Part shown: positions 7,801 through 15,942 of the stretch, piece by piece
How the letters are laid out: each line of letters starts with the position of its first letter
Position numbering within the stretch: position 1 is the stretch's first letter
IMG/VR virus record: IMGVR_UViG_3300042559_000792
Location: 1-33,093 of that record
From: a virus
DNA: 33,093 bases
Strand: one strand, 5' to 3'
Notes under the pieces: model-generated
Told to the model about the DNA's origin: nothing
What the model saw: the letters and a program-made list of their open reading frames with translations, nothing else
Database searches by the model: none
Position numbers and translations under genes: made by a program

Positions 7801-8619
7801 TCGTCGAAGCGGCAATCCTGAGGCAATTTCCTCTGTGTACCATTCTGTGTGTGCCAGTCGCTCTAGCCATGCAGTTCGGTCTGGCTTTGCCGGATTGTTG
7901 ATTGCGGATAAATCTGTATTGCCAACAGGTGCTGCCAAACTACTAGCGTGTACAAATGCTGGAACTCCGTTTAATACAGCCAGTGATCCTGGGCCACTGT
8001 TGTGATTGACCACAGCCCATGCTGTTGACAAGCATCGATCATAATCAAAACTATCATATGTTCCTTGTATAGGCCGTGGCATCTCAATAACACACCCAGG
8101 AATATCACTGATACGCTGTCTAGGATGTGGCCGTATAACAATAGGTCTGTCTGTGTATTTTCTAATGGTGTTAGCAGTTTCGGTTAACCAAGCTACGGTA
8201 GGTGGCTGTCCTGCCCACTGTTCACTGTCTGATCGTTGTGCGGCAATCACAATGTTGTATCCAGAGTTGGTCCAGGGTTTTGCTGCCAGTCTCAACTGCG
8301 CTGCTCGGCCTGGAATCAACTCGTCACCATAGTATGCATTGTTACCAGTTCCGTTGACACCTAATTTCCAAGTGCTGCCGCGACGTAGCATGCCTACTTC
8401 GACTACTACGACAGGACGATTGCTGTTGCGGAATGTTTGCCATACGCCTTGATTGTGCTTCATCCTACCGTGCCATAGCTGGCTCCAAATAACAGCAACA
8501 TCCGCTGAACTGTCCATGTTGTTGTGTTTGATGCCAAGACTGTCAAGCCCTGCACGTACGGCCTCAAAAACTGGCGGACTATTAAGCGCACCATACTGAT
8601 CAAAAATACTTACTCTCAT
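7786..8619 (-). CDS. Capsule-synthesis-type glycosyltransferase-like protein (paralogue 1)
   Basis: A 277-residue protein resembling the KpsC/LipB-type capsule polysaccharide fold. RPIVIRPHPR lies at about 158-167 and AVVNHNSGPG at about 202-211, followed by LNGVPAF. It shares a C-terminal signature (NTDLSxIxNPxxPDRxxW) with the two minus-strand genes at 15-17 kb, so the three are paralogues. The family makes Kdo-type or related linkages; the sugar here is unknown. Its start codon lies five bases from a degenerate late box, and its 3' end overlaps the plus-strand methyltransferase tail to tail. Confidence 0.65.
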   Translation of the reverse strand: MRVSIFDQYGALNSPPVFEAVRAGLDSLGIKHNNMDSSADVAVIWSQLWHGRMKHNQGVWQTFRNSNRPVVVVEVGMLRRGSTWKLGVNGTGNNAYYGDELIPGRAAQLRLAAKPWTNSGYNIVIAAQRSDSEQWAGQPPTVAWLTETANTIRKYTDRPIVIRPHPRQRISDIPGCVIEMPRPIQGTYDSFDYDRCLSTAWAVVNHNSGPGSLAVLNGVPAFVHASSLAAPVGNTDLSAINNPAKPDRTAWLERLAHTEWYTEEIASGLPLRRLLLT

Positions 8620-8624
8620 AGTAT

Positions 8625-8632
8625 TAGTTATA
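8625..8632 (-). promoter_or_regulatory. Degenerate late promoter box, minus strand
   Basis: TATAACTA on the minus strand (one mismatch to TATAAATA), five bases before the ATG at 8619. In T4 geometry transcription would start at that ATG. It is divergent from the box at 8649. Confidence 0.45.
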
Positions 8633-8648
8633 GGCTGTGTTTACCCTC

Positions 8649-8656
8649 ACTAAATA
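8649..8656 (+). promoter_or_regulatory. Late promoter box of the plus-strand glycan operon
   Basis: ACTAAATA followed by TC, seven bases before the ATG at 8664. The same TAAATA-N7-ATG spacing occurs at 18493 and 29112. It sets the start of the first glycan gene and leaves almost no leader. Confidence 0.55.
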
Positions 8657-8663
8657 TCTGACT

Positions 8664-9452
8664 ATGATATTGCCCCAACTTAACGGAACGTTAAATCAAA
8701 ATAAATTCTTTATCTATGCTGCCGCAGACTCAGTGTATTTTGACCTGCATGCCCGGCCGTTGATCAACAGTATACTGGCCAATACTCCAGAATACGGAGT
8801 ACACATACACATATACAATCCTAGACCCGATCAGATTGATTTTTGTCAAAGCCGCATAGGCGTAACTTGCACTTATGAACAGCCCAGTGAGGGCGAGTTT
8901 CAGCATGCAACTGACTACTGGATGACTAGAACCCAATTTGAAAACGATCGTCAGAGACAAATGTTTAAAAAAGGACAAACACGTGGCCGACAAGACCTAT
9001 CAATACTGATTCGTCAGACTTATTATGCCTGTACTAGATTTGTCAGACTGGCCGAATTACTACAACCAGGACAACGATGCTTGAGCATCGATGTCGACGG
9101 ATTGGTTCGTGGTCAATTCAATGATCAATTAGGCACTAAGGATTTTTATCTTTACGAAAAACCCAAAGATGGCACCCATTTGGCTGGTGCTGTGTTGCTC
9201 AATGGCACTGCTGGTGCACATGAATTTTTACAAGAGTACGCAAACAGTTTACGTGCCAGTATCGGTAAACACGATCTATATTGGTTTTTAGATCAAGTTT
9301 TGCTAGATCAACTGGTGCCAAAATACCACAAAGGTCTGTTGCCCATGAGTTATATTGATTGGGCCATGCGGACTGAAAGTGCTATTTGGTCTGCCAAAGG
9401 CAAACGCAAAGAACTTGATGTATTCAAACAAGAACAAGGAAAATACCAATGA
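8664..9452 (+). CDS. GT-A type glycosyltransferase
   Basis: A 262-residue protein with a GT-A glycosyltransferase layout. The N-terminal strand is KFFIYAAADSVYFDLHARPLINSI. A DxD-type metal/nucleotide-sugar motif lies in CLSIDVDGLVRG, and AGAVLLNGT and FLDQVLLDQL match the acceptor side of GT8-like enzymes. An in-frame GTG at 8637 would give nine more residues but lies upstream of the late box, so the ATG at 8664 is chosen. It is the first gene of a tightly coupled plus-strand operon and overlaps the next gene by ATGA. Confidence 0.7.
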   Translation: MILPQLNGTLNQNKFFIYAAADSVYFDLHARPLINSILANTPEYGVHIHIYNPRPDQIDFCQSRIGVTCTYEQPSEGEFQHATDYWMTRTQFENDRQRQMFKKGQTRGRQDLSILIRQTYYACTRFVRLAELLQPGQRCLSIDVDGLVRGQFNDQLGTKDFYLYEKPKDGTHLAGAVLLNGTAGAHEFLQEYANSLRASIGKHDLYWFLDQVLLDQLVPKYHKGLLPMSYIDWAMRTESAIWSAKGKRKELDVFKQEQGKYQ

Positions 9453-10216
9453 TATCAATTGTGATGAGTTATTTTAACCGCTTGACCCAGTTAAGATACA
9501 CTCTTAAAACCATTGGTCAAAGTCAAATTAAAGATGTAGAAATTGTCATTGCCGAGGACTTTTGTGACCCAGGCGAACAATTGCACAATATACAGAAAGA
9601 ATTTCCACACCTGGCGATCAAAGTCATACGCATGTCAGACGGTCAAGATCACAAGGACTATTGCAATCCATGTGTGCCATATAACACTGCATTTCGTGCC
9701 TGTCGTGGCGATACAATCATTATTCAAAATCCTGAATGTTGCCACATGGGCGATGTACTGCAATACACCAAAGATAATTTAACCAACGAAAATTATCTTA
9801 CATTCCACTGCTACGCTGCCACCAAGGCTGAGACCAGAGTCATGCAGTCAGGTGAGCCATTGCCTATGTTTACTGAGAAAAAATCTCGTTGGTACAATCA
9901 CGTGGTCGAACGTCCATATGCTTATCATTTTACCACAGCCATCACTAGAGAAAATTTAATCAAGTTAAATGGGTTTGATGAAAGATTTGCGCAAGGACAA
10001 GATATGGATGATGTAGAACTAATCTATCGCATCAAGGCACTGGGGCTAGAACTAAAATTTGTAGAGGATCCTTGGGTAGTGCATCAGTATCATAGAAAGA
10101 CCTATAATAATCCGCATAATCCTCCTGTGGCTGTGGACAATAGAGAACTGTGGGCAAGTATCAAAGATAACCTTCAAGTCCGAGCAAATAACAAAATTGA
10201 TATATGTGGCATTTAA
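9449..10216 (+). CDS. GT2 family glycosyltransferase
   Basis: A 255-residue GT2-like enzyme that would transfer a sugar from a nucleotide-sugar donor. It opens with the typical strand ISIVMSYFNR and continues with VEIVIAEDFCDPGEQL. It contains NTAFRACRGDTIIIQNPE, where family members carry the DxD region, and the acceptor/base motif GQDMDDVELIYRIKALG, like the ED of GT2. No membrane segments are visible, so it is probably cytoplasmic. ATGA overlap upstream and a 13-base overlap downstream place it firmly in the operon. Confidence 0.85.
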   Translation: MISIVMSYFNRLTQLRYTLKTIGQSQIKDVEIVIAEDFCDPGEQLHNIQKEFPHLAIKVIRMSDGQDHKDYCNPCVPYNTAFRACRGDTIIIQNPECCHMGDVLQYTKDNLTNENYLTFHCYAATKAETRVMQSGEPLPMFTEKKSRWYNHVVERPYAYHFTTAITRENLIKLNGFDERFAQGQDMDDVELIYRIKALGLELKFVEDPWVVHQYHRKTYNNPHNPPVAVDNRELWASIKDNLQVRANNKIDICGI

Positions 10217-11040
10217 CTAAAATTCCTAAAATAGCACATTTTTATTGGGGCGGCGGAGCTCTTTCGTATCTTAGATTTTTGTCTGTGGCCAGTTTCAAAA
10301 AACAAAATCCAGACTGGCAAGTACAAGTTCATGTTCCAAGTGTTGACAGTGTTGCTCCGGCTGATTGGGATAACAACATCTCTCAAGATTTCCGTACACA
10401 GTTAGTTGAGTTAGATGTTGATGTTGTTGCTCATGACTTTGACAGTTATGGGTTTACTAACCAAGCACACGAAGTACACAAGTCTGATTTTCTAAGATGG
10501 CGGTTATTGGCCACTCAAGGCGGGCTATGGTCTGACATTGACATCTTGTATATTCGATCTATGAATAATCTTGCAGAAAATTCAGCAGAAAATTCAACAG
10601 TTGATACTGCACTGTGTCCATTGATGCCGCCAAACAAACACACAGTGGGATTTATACTGGGATCAGCAAACAATGCCTTTTACAAGCACACAAGCGAACT
10701 ATCATTGAAGAACTACAATCCCACAGTTTATCAATGCATGGGCAGTGATTTAATCAATGGACGCTTTGAAAGTTTTGAAAGTTTTGGGCAACAGTTCCCC
10801 CAACATTGTTTTATATTTTTAAACAAAAAAGGTGTGTACTCAATTACCAGCAAAACCATTGATCAATTTTATCAACCCATCACTGTTGATACGCAAAAGA
10901 AATTGATTAACTCTCGAATAATTGGCTATCATTGGTTTGGCGGACATCCTCAATCCCAACAATTTGAAAATAATTTACAGCCAGAAACACTAACTGATTA
11001 CACACATTTCTTGGCCCGGACAATACAGGAAAAATTATGA
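10204..11040 (+). CDS. Glycosyltransferase with DXD motif (GT32-like)
   Basis: A 278-residue enzyme recognisable from IPKIAHFYWGGG at the N-terminus and from HKSDFLRWRLLATQGGLW (about 92-109) followed by the catalytic D111-I-D113. This is the sugar-binding DXD region (Pfam Gly_transf_sug). It would move a hexose or HexNAc onto a growing glycan. Two short in-frame tandem repeats (AENSAENS; FESFESF) mark low-complexity spots. It overlaps its upstream neighbour by 13 bases and its downstream neighbour by ATGA. Confidence 0.85.
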   Translation: MWHLTKIPKIAHFYWGGGALSYLRFLSVASFKKQNPDWQVQVHVPSVDSVAPADWDNNISQDFRTQLVELDVDVVAHDFDSYGFTNQAHEVHKSDFLRWRLLATQGGLWSDIDILYIRSMNNLAENSAENSTVDTALCPLMPPNKHTVGFILGSANNAFYKHTSELSLKNYNPTVYQCMGSDLINGRFESFESFGQQFPQHCFIFLNKKGVYSITSKTIDQFYQPITVDTQKKLINSRIIGYHWFGGHPQSQQFENNLQPETLTDYTHFLARTIQEKL

Positions 11041-11564
11041 AACACAAAGTAAAAGGAAAACGAGCATTCAGCAATGACAATTTAGTCGCATATCTCCAAG
11101 CAGAAGTTGCTACAGGGTCAAGTTTGTTAGACTTAGGATGCGGGCCAAAAATGTACAGTAATCCACTGCAAGAACAATGCAGTCGCATACTCACAGTTGA
11201 TGCCTGGGCCTGGGTTGAACCAGACATTGTGGCCAATTTGGAAACCACTCCACTTCGAGACATTACTCCGGATCGGTGGGATTATGTTCTTATGCTAGAC
11301 TTTATTGAGCACCTGGACAAGCCGGCCGGCTTGAGTCTGATTGAACAAGTTAAACAAATAACCAACCGGCGTGTGTTTTTACTCACCCCAATGGAAAAAA
11401 TTTGGACAGAAAATCATGAGAATGTGAACAATCCAGAACTGTGGTGTCACGGCAATGAATATGATCTACACAAGAGTCTGTGGACACCAGAAGATTTTGC
11501 AGGGTTTAATCGTGTTAACATTCCAGGATTTGACAATTACTACATAGGATATTATGAAGCGTAA
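11037..11564 (+). CDS. Small class I SAM methyltransferase
   Basis: A 175-residue methyltransferase with motif I SLLDLGCGPKM at about 29-39, the acidic strand-2 residue in ILTVDAWAW, and WDYVLMLDFIEHLDKP for motif IV. The FIEHLxxP pattern is common in glycan or small-molecule methyltransferases. It sits between a glycosyltransferase and an epimerase, suggesting a cap or sugar O-methylation; that role is inferred from context. It is coupled by ATGA upstream and an 11-base overlap downstream. Confidence 0.8.
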   Translation: MKHKVKGKRAFSNDNLVAYLQAEVATGSSLLDLGCGPKMYSNPLQEQCSRILTVDAWAWVEPDIVANLETTPLRDITPDRWDYVLMLDFIEHLDKPAGLSLIEQVKQITNRRVFLLTPMEKIWTENHENVNNPELWCHGNEYDLHKSLWTPEDFAGFNRVNIPGFDNYYIGYYEA

Positions 11565-12615
11565 AGTGTTGACAATCCTGGGTACTAGACCAGAGATAAT
11601 TAGACTCAGTCGAGTAATACCCAAGCTAGATCAATCAGCTGATCATCGTGTGTTGCACACAGGACAAAACTATGATCCCACACTCAATGACATCTTCTTT
11701 GAAGAATTAGAACTACGTAGACCAGATGTGGTGCTATCTAGTCGCGGAACCATTGGCGAACAACTGGCCGCAACATTTGTGGGTGTAGAAAAGTATTGCC
11801 AAGAATTTCAGCCAGATGCAGTTCTGGTGCTGGGCGACACCAACTCTGGACTAGCGGCTGTTGTGTGTGAACGCATGGGCATTCCTGTATATCACATGGA
11901 AGCAGGTAATCGCTGTTATGATTTAACGGTACCGGAAGAAAAAAATCGCCGAGTAATCGATCACATTTCATCTATCAACTTGCCCTACACTGGCTACAGT
12001 AGAGAAAACTTGCTACGTGAAGGCTTGCCAAACAACAAAATCTTTGTCACAGGAAATCCCATCAAAGAAGTATTAGACTACTACAGTGACAGAATACAGC
12101 ACAGCACAATGCTTGAACGACTAGAACTTGTTCCAGGTCAATACATTGTGGCCACTGCTCACCGAGCCGAAAATGTGGACAATCCTGCTCGCCTAACAAA
12201 CATACTAGAAGCATTTGAAACAATCAGTCAAGACTTGCCTATTGTGTTTAGTTGTCATCCCAAGACCGAACAACGTATGACTAGAAAATTAAACAGCCGT
12301 ATTATTGTGTCTAAACCAATGGGCTTTTTTGATTGGGCAAATTTGGAACGCAACAGCAGATTAGCCATCAGCGATTCTGGAACAGTACAAGAGGAAATGT
12401 GTCTGTTCCAAAAACCCACAATAACTATAAGAGCAACCACTGAACGGCCGGAAACTGTCATGTGCGGATCAAATATTGTTACTGGGCTTGAGACAGATCG
12501 TATAGTATCAGGTTATCGGCAAGCACTAACACTAGGTTCATGGACTGTGCCAGAAGAGTATACTAGAATCAATGTCAGTGATGTAGTTGTGAATATCATA
12601 ATGGGAAAGATGTAG
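11554..12615 (+). CDS. wecB: UDP-N-acetylglucosamine 2-epimerase family, FnlC/CapG-like
   Basis: A 353-residue GT-B-fold epimerase. It has GTRPE at 10-14, GDTNS at 94-98 (D95), HMEAGNRC at 114-121, PEEKNRRVIDH at about 127-137, VTGNP, and TAHRAENVDN with the family histidine. HMEAGNR, in place of the HVEAGLR of WecB, is as I recall it in FnlC/CapG. Those enzymes epimerise UDP-2-acetamido-2,6-dideoxy-L-hexoses at C2. The neighbouring dehydratase and reductase support that reading over plain UDP-ManNAc synthesis. The product is probably an activated L-amino sugar such as L-FucNAc or L-QuiNAc. Confidence 0.9.
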   Translation: MKRKVLTILGTRPEIIRLSRVIPKLDQSADHRVLHTGQNYDPTLNDIFFEELELRRPDVVLSSRGTIGEQLAATFVGVEKYCQEFQPDAVLVLGDTNSGLAAVVCERMGIPVYHMEAGNRCYDLTVPEEKNRRVIDHISSINLPYTGYSRENLLREGLPNNKIFVTGNPIKEVLDYYSDRIQHSTMLERLELVPGQYIVATAHRAENVDNPARLTNILEAFETISQDLPIVFSCHPKTEQRMTRKLNSRIIVSKPMGFFDWANLERNSRLAISDSGTVQEEMCLFQKPTITIRATTERPETVMCGSNIVTGLETDRIVSGYRQALTLGSWTVPEEYTRINVSDVVVNIIMGKM

Positions 12616-13233
12616 ATGGATCATAATCGAGAATTTTGGGAATACCAACACGCACAAGATAACGTACGAACCTTGTCGGGTTGTGCGTTTGATGACACTG
12701 TAGACTTTTTAAATGTCCGAGACCTACTAGTTCCAGATATGCACGTACTAGAAATTGGGTGTGGATTGGGTTATGTAACCGAAGGATTTTCTAAGATAGC
12801 TAACATCAGTGTATTAGACATTAGCAAAACTGCATTGGAGCGGGTGCAATCGTTTTGTGAAGCAGTTTATCATATAGATAATGTTGAATCATTGCCCATT
12901 GATTATTTTGATTTGATTGTTTGTCATAATGTTGTACAACATGTGCCTACAGAATCATTGACGATTGAACTTAAACATGCAATTCGTAGTTTGGCAACTA
13001 CAGGTACTTTTGCTATGGAATATGTCTGGGCCAATGGAATTGATGATGATGGTGTTAAATTTGAACCAAGTTGGGCCACGGCAGGGCATCTTTGTCGCAG
13101 TGATAAATTTATGATGGATTTAGTTAACAAACTAGGAGGTACTTGTAAAATATCTCGCACTAACCCTGTGGCCGCCCATAGAAAAATACACGGGTTAACT
13201 GTGTTACACATACAGAAAGATCAAAATGTTTAA
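12616..13233 (+). CDS. SAM-dependent methyltransferase (UbiE/Methyltransf_11-like)
   Basis: A 205-residue methyltransferase with motif I HVLEIGCGLGYVT at about 43-55, the acidic strand-2 residue in ISVLDIS, and FDLIVCHNVVQHVP for motif IV. It starts immediately after the stop of the epimerase and overlaps the dehydratase by eight bases. This is the second methyltransferase in the operon and the two are not close copies, so two different positions or sugars may be methylated. The substrate is not identifiable. Confidence 0.8.
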   Translation: MDHNREFWEYQHAQDNVRTLSGCAFDDTVDFLNVRDLLVPDMHVLEIGCGLGYVTEGFSKIANISVLDISKTALERVQSFCEAVYHIDNVESLPIDYFDLIVCHNVVQHVPTESLTIELKHAIRSLATTGTFAMEYVWANGIDDDGVKFEPSWATAGHLCRSDKFMMDLVNKLGGTCKISRTNPVAAHRKIHGLTVLHIQKDQNV

Positions 13234-14206
13234 TAATAAAAGAATATTCATTTCAGGTGCCACCGGCTCTTGGGGGCAAACACTGGTTGCCATGTTACTC
13301 AAACACTATGATCCAAAAGAAATTATTTGTTTCAGTCGAGGCGAACTTCAACAGGTGTTAATGCAACGAAAGTTTCATGATCCAAGACTAAAGTTTATAA
13401 TTGGTGATGTGCGCGATTATGAAAGCGTTCGTTTTGCAACCAAGGGTGTTGATGTTATATTTCACTTGGCCGCACTTAAACATGTGCCCATCTGCGAAGA
13501 TCATCCACAGGAAGCCATCAAAACAAACATCACGGGAACTACCAATATTGTCAACGCCGCTGTAGAAAATCATGTCGGCAAAGTAATTGATGTCAGCACA
13601 GACAAAGCAGTAGAGCCGTTAAATCTGTATGGCATGACCAAAAGCGTGGGCGAAAAGTTAATCATACAAGGCAATGATCTAAGCACACACACAAAGTTTG
13701 TTTGTATTCGTGGTGGTAATGTCATGGGTTCCAACGGCAGCGTGATTCCGTACTTTATTGAGCAGATCAAAGCAGGTGGTCCTGTTACCATCACTGATTT
13801 GCAAATGACTCGGTTCTTCTTGACGCTAGAGGAAGCCATCATGTTGTTGTTCAAAGCCGCAGAAACCAGCATCGGCGGTGAAACATTTGTTATGAACATG
13901 CCGGCTTGTTACATTCGAGATGTGGCCCGTGTACTCATGGACAAGTATGGTACTGTGGACATAAAAGAAATTGGCAGCAAGCCAGGCGAGAAACTAGACG
14001 AAATGTTGATCAGCAAACACGAAGCTGTGCTGAGTCGTTGCTTTGATGAAAATTACTATGTAATACTTCCTACTAAATGTTCTGCAGAACTTGAGAACAA
14101 ATACAGAGAGTTACCAGCATTTCCCTACTCAGAGTTCAGTTCTCAAACAGTATTAATGAACGATGATCAAATCAAAGACATGTTGGTCAAGGGAGGATTC
14201 TTGTGA
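13226..14206 (+). CDS. UDP-GlcNAc 4,6-dehydratase (inverting), PseB/FnlA-like
   Basis: A 326-residue extended short-chain dehydrogenase. The NAD site is SGATGSWG near the N-terminus. LKFIIGDVRDYESV, HLAALKHVPICE, the STDKA strand, YGMTKSVGEK (the catalytic YxxxK) and GNVMGSNGSVIPYF are all hallmarks of the short soluble inverting dehydratases. They turn UDP-GlcNAc into a 4-keto-6-deoxy-L sugar. The intact Tyr is more like PseB, since CapE/FnlA carry Met there. No PseC aminotransferase follows; a reductase and a 2-epimerase flank it instead. Confidence 0.88.
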   Translation: MFNNKRIFISGATGSWGQTLVAMLLKHYDPKEIICFSRGELQQVLMQRKFHDPRLKFIIGDVRDYESVRFATKGVDVIFHLAALKHVPICEDHPQEAIKTNITGTTNIVNAAVENHVGKVIDVSTDKAVEPLNLYGMTKSVGEKLIIQGNDLSTHTKFVCIRGGNVMGSNGSVIPYFIEQIKAGGPVTITDLQMTRFFLTLEEAIMLLFKAAETSIGGETFVMNMPACYIRDVARVLMDKYGTVDIKEIGSKPGEKLDEMLISKHEAVLSRCFDENYYVILPTKCSAELENKYRELPAFPYSEFSSQTVLMNDDQIKDMLVKGGFL

Positions 14207-15033
14207 AAATCACAGTACTAGGTTCCAACGGCATGGCTGGACATGTTGTGGTCAGTTATCTTCGTCAGCAAGGGCACGAGGTTGATGCAGTGGACCGAGC
14301 CCGATTAGATGTTGAAAATACTCTTTCAGTTGCAGAATTTTTTGATCAACTCAATACTGATTTTGTTGTTAATTGCATTGGCCTACTGGTACAGCCATGT
14401 TTGCAACGGTCCGACCGCGCCAGCATGATCAATTCCTGGTTGCCACACTACATTGAATATCGATTGAAAGACACTCACACTCGCTTGATCCATCTAAGTA
14501 CTGATTGCGTGTTTGACGGTACTACAGGTTATTATAAAGAAAAAGATACGCACACTGAAATGAATGCGTACGGCCGTAGTAAAAGTCTAGGCGAAGTTGA
14601 CAACAGCAAAGACATTACATTTCGTATGAGCATTATCGGACCTGAACTCAAAACTGGCACTGGGCTACTTGATTGGGTTAGAAAAAATCCTGCCACTGCA
14701 ATACCTGGATGGGACAATGCCAGGTGGAATGGTATCACCACATTGCAGTTGGCCAAATGTATTGATCGATATGTACGCAACCCCAGTGTTGCTGGCATAT
14801 ATCATGTGGTCAACAACTCAGTAAACATTAACAAATATGAGTTATTGTGCTTGATCAACGAAGTTTACAATCTAGGGAAGACTGTGATTAGAACCAGTGG
14901 CCCCAAGGATCTAAACAAGATCCTAGTAGACACCAGACATGAATTTGATTTTGCCATTCCTGATTATCGCACACAGTTAAATGAATTACGAGACTTTGAC
15001 CCAGTTGCGCATGTGACTCCAACAACGTCCTGA
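14203..15033 (+). CDS. RmlD-like 4-keto-sugar reductase
   Basis: A 276-residue SDR-type reductase that would reduce the 4-keto group of the dehydratase product. The NAD(P) site is VLGSNGMAGHVV. LSTDCVFDG is the typical RmlD strand, and AYGRSKSLGE holds the YxxxK pair. It starts at GTG in a GTGA overlap, with a strong GGAGG ribosome site. RmlD-type (rather than CapF-type) reductase beside FnlC- and PseB/FnlA-like enzymes recalls bacterial UDP-L-RhaNAc/L-QuiNAc routes (WbvB/WbvR/WbvD). It overlaps the minus-strand gene tail to tail by 48 bases. Confidence 0.85.
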   Translation: MKITVLGSNGMAGHVVVSYLRQQGHEVDAVDRARLDVENTLSVAEFFDQLNTDFVVNCIGLLVQPCLQRSDRASMINSWLPHYIEYRLKDTHTRLIHLSTDCVFDGTTGYYKEKDTHTEMNAYGRSKSLGEVDNSKDITFRMSIIGPELKTGTGLLDWVRKNPATAIPGWDNARWNGITTLQLAKCIDRYVRNPSVAGIYHVVNNSVNINKYELLCLINEVYNLGKTVIRTSGPKDLNKILVDTRHEFDFAIPDYRTQLNELRDFDPVAHVTPTTS

Positions 15034-15942
15034 TCTAACATCTTCAAAACTCCAGTGACATTGTGCTAGTTTTCTGATCCATTGCTCACGGTCAGGCATG
15101 TGAGGATTTTCTATCTGACTCAGGTCAGTGTTGGCAATATCGCCGCCCTGGCTGTATGCAGGATCATCTGTGATAAATGCCGGGATTCCTTCAATTGGTG
15201 CAACTGCACTGGGAGTTGAATTATGACATACTACCGCCCAGCAATTGACCAAGTCTTCGGTTATGTGCCGGTTTTGTGGGCTCACAGTAACGCCAAACTT
15301 AACTAGCGTGGATTTATAATTGGGAAATGCCTTCCAGTCACCTGGATGCCATCTTATTAAGATTGGACGGTCACTGTTTTCTCTAATCTTGCCTAATGTT
15401 CTCTTAAGCCACTTCATTAAATCCGCGCCACGCATACTCCACCCCAGCGGTCGTTGCAAGCAGATCAATATGTGATTGCCACTGGCCCGCCAAGGTTTTA
15501 GATCCATATTATAGTCACGTCGCATGTTGTTCCAGTTTTCTGCGCCAGGCGTTTCATTACAGTATATGCCTGTGGCAGGAAACACACCATTGAAACTGTA
15601 GCGTAGATACTTGTGTGGATTGGCAGCATCTTTGTAAATGAATACGTTGCTGTCTATGCTTAACCAGTAACGATGAAGACTGTGTTGTGTATCCATTACC
15701 ATTTTGCGAACTTGATAATGCGGCAGTCTGACCTTGCTGGGATTTGCATCAAACGCATTGCCAATAATGGCACCAACATCACATGTTTCGTATGTTTGTG
15801 AGTTGGTGACTGATGCTGAATCGCCACACTTGGCTGCACCCTCTGCAAAATAAGTCAACGCATCAATCTTTTCGTTGCCGTTGATATGTCTGGGCAAACT
15901 TCTTAGATAACTTTTAACAATCAAGGGTTGAGCGTAGTTCAT
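14986..15942 (-). CDS. Capsule-synthesis-type glycosyltransferase-like protein (paralogue 2)
   Basis: A 318-residue protein with the same core as the gene at 7786-8619. LKPWRASGNHILICLQRP lies at about 147-164, DRPILIRWHPGDW at about 191-203, and CWAVVCHNSTPSAVAPIEGIPAF at about 234-255. The shared tail signature (NTDLSQIENPHMPDREQW) starts at about 271. KpsC/LipB-like enzymes use the HP and HNS motifs for the nucleotide-sugar phosphate. It is the last gene of the minus-strand operon, starting 29 bases inside its upstream neighbour and ending 48 bases inside the convergent reductase. Confidence 0.65.
   Translation of the reverse strand: MNYAQPLIVKSYLRSLPRHINGNEKIDALTYFAEGAAKCGDSASVTNSQTYETCDVGAIIGNAFDANPSKVRLPHYQVRKMVMDTQHSLHRYWLSIDSNVFIYKDAANPHKYLRYSFNGVFPATGIYCNETPGAENWNNMRRDYNMDLKPWRASGNHILICLQRPLGWSMRGADLMKWLKRTLGKIRENSDRPILIRWHPGDWKAFPNYKSTLVKFGVTVSPQNRHITEDLVNCWAVVCHNSTPSAVAPIEGIPAFITDDPAYSQGGDIANTDLSQIENPHMPDREQWIRKLAQCHWSFEDVRSGRCWSHMRNWVKVS

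Noticed and set aside
10768-10790. Short tandem GAAAGTTTT repeat
   Set aside because: In frame within the GT32-like gene and only two units; likely local slippage without a separate role.
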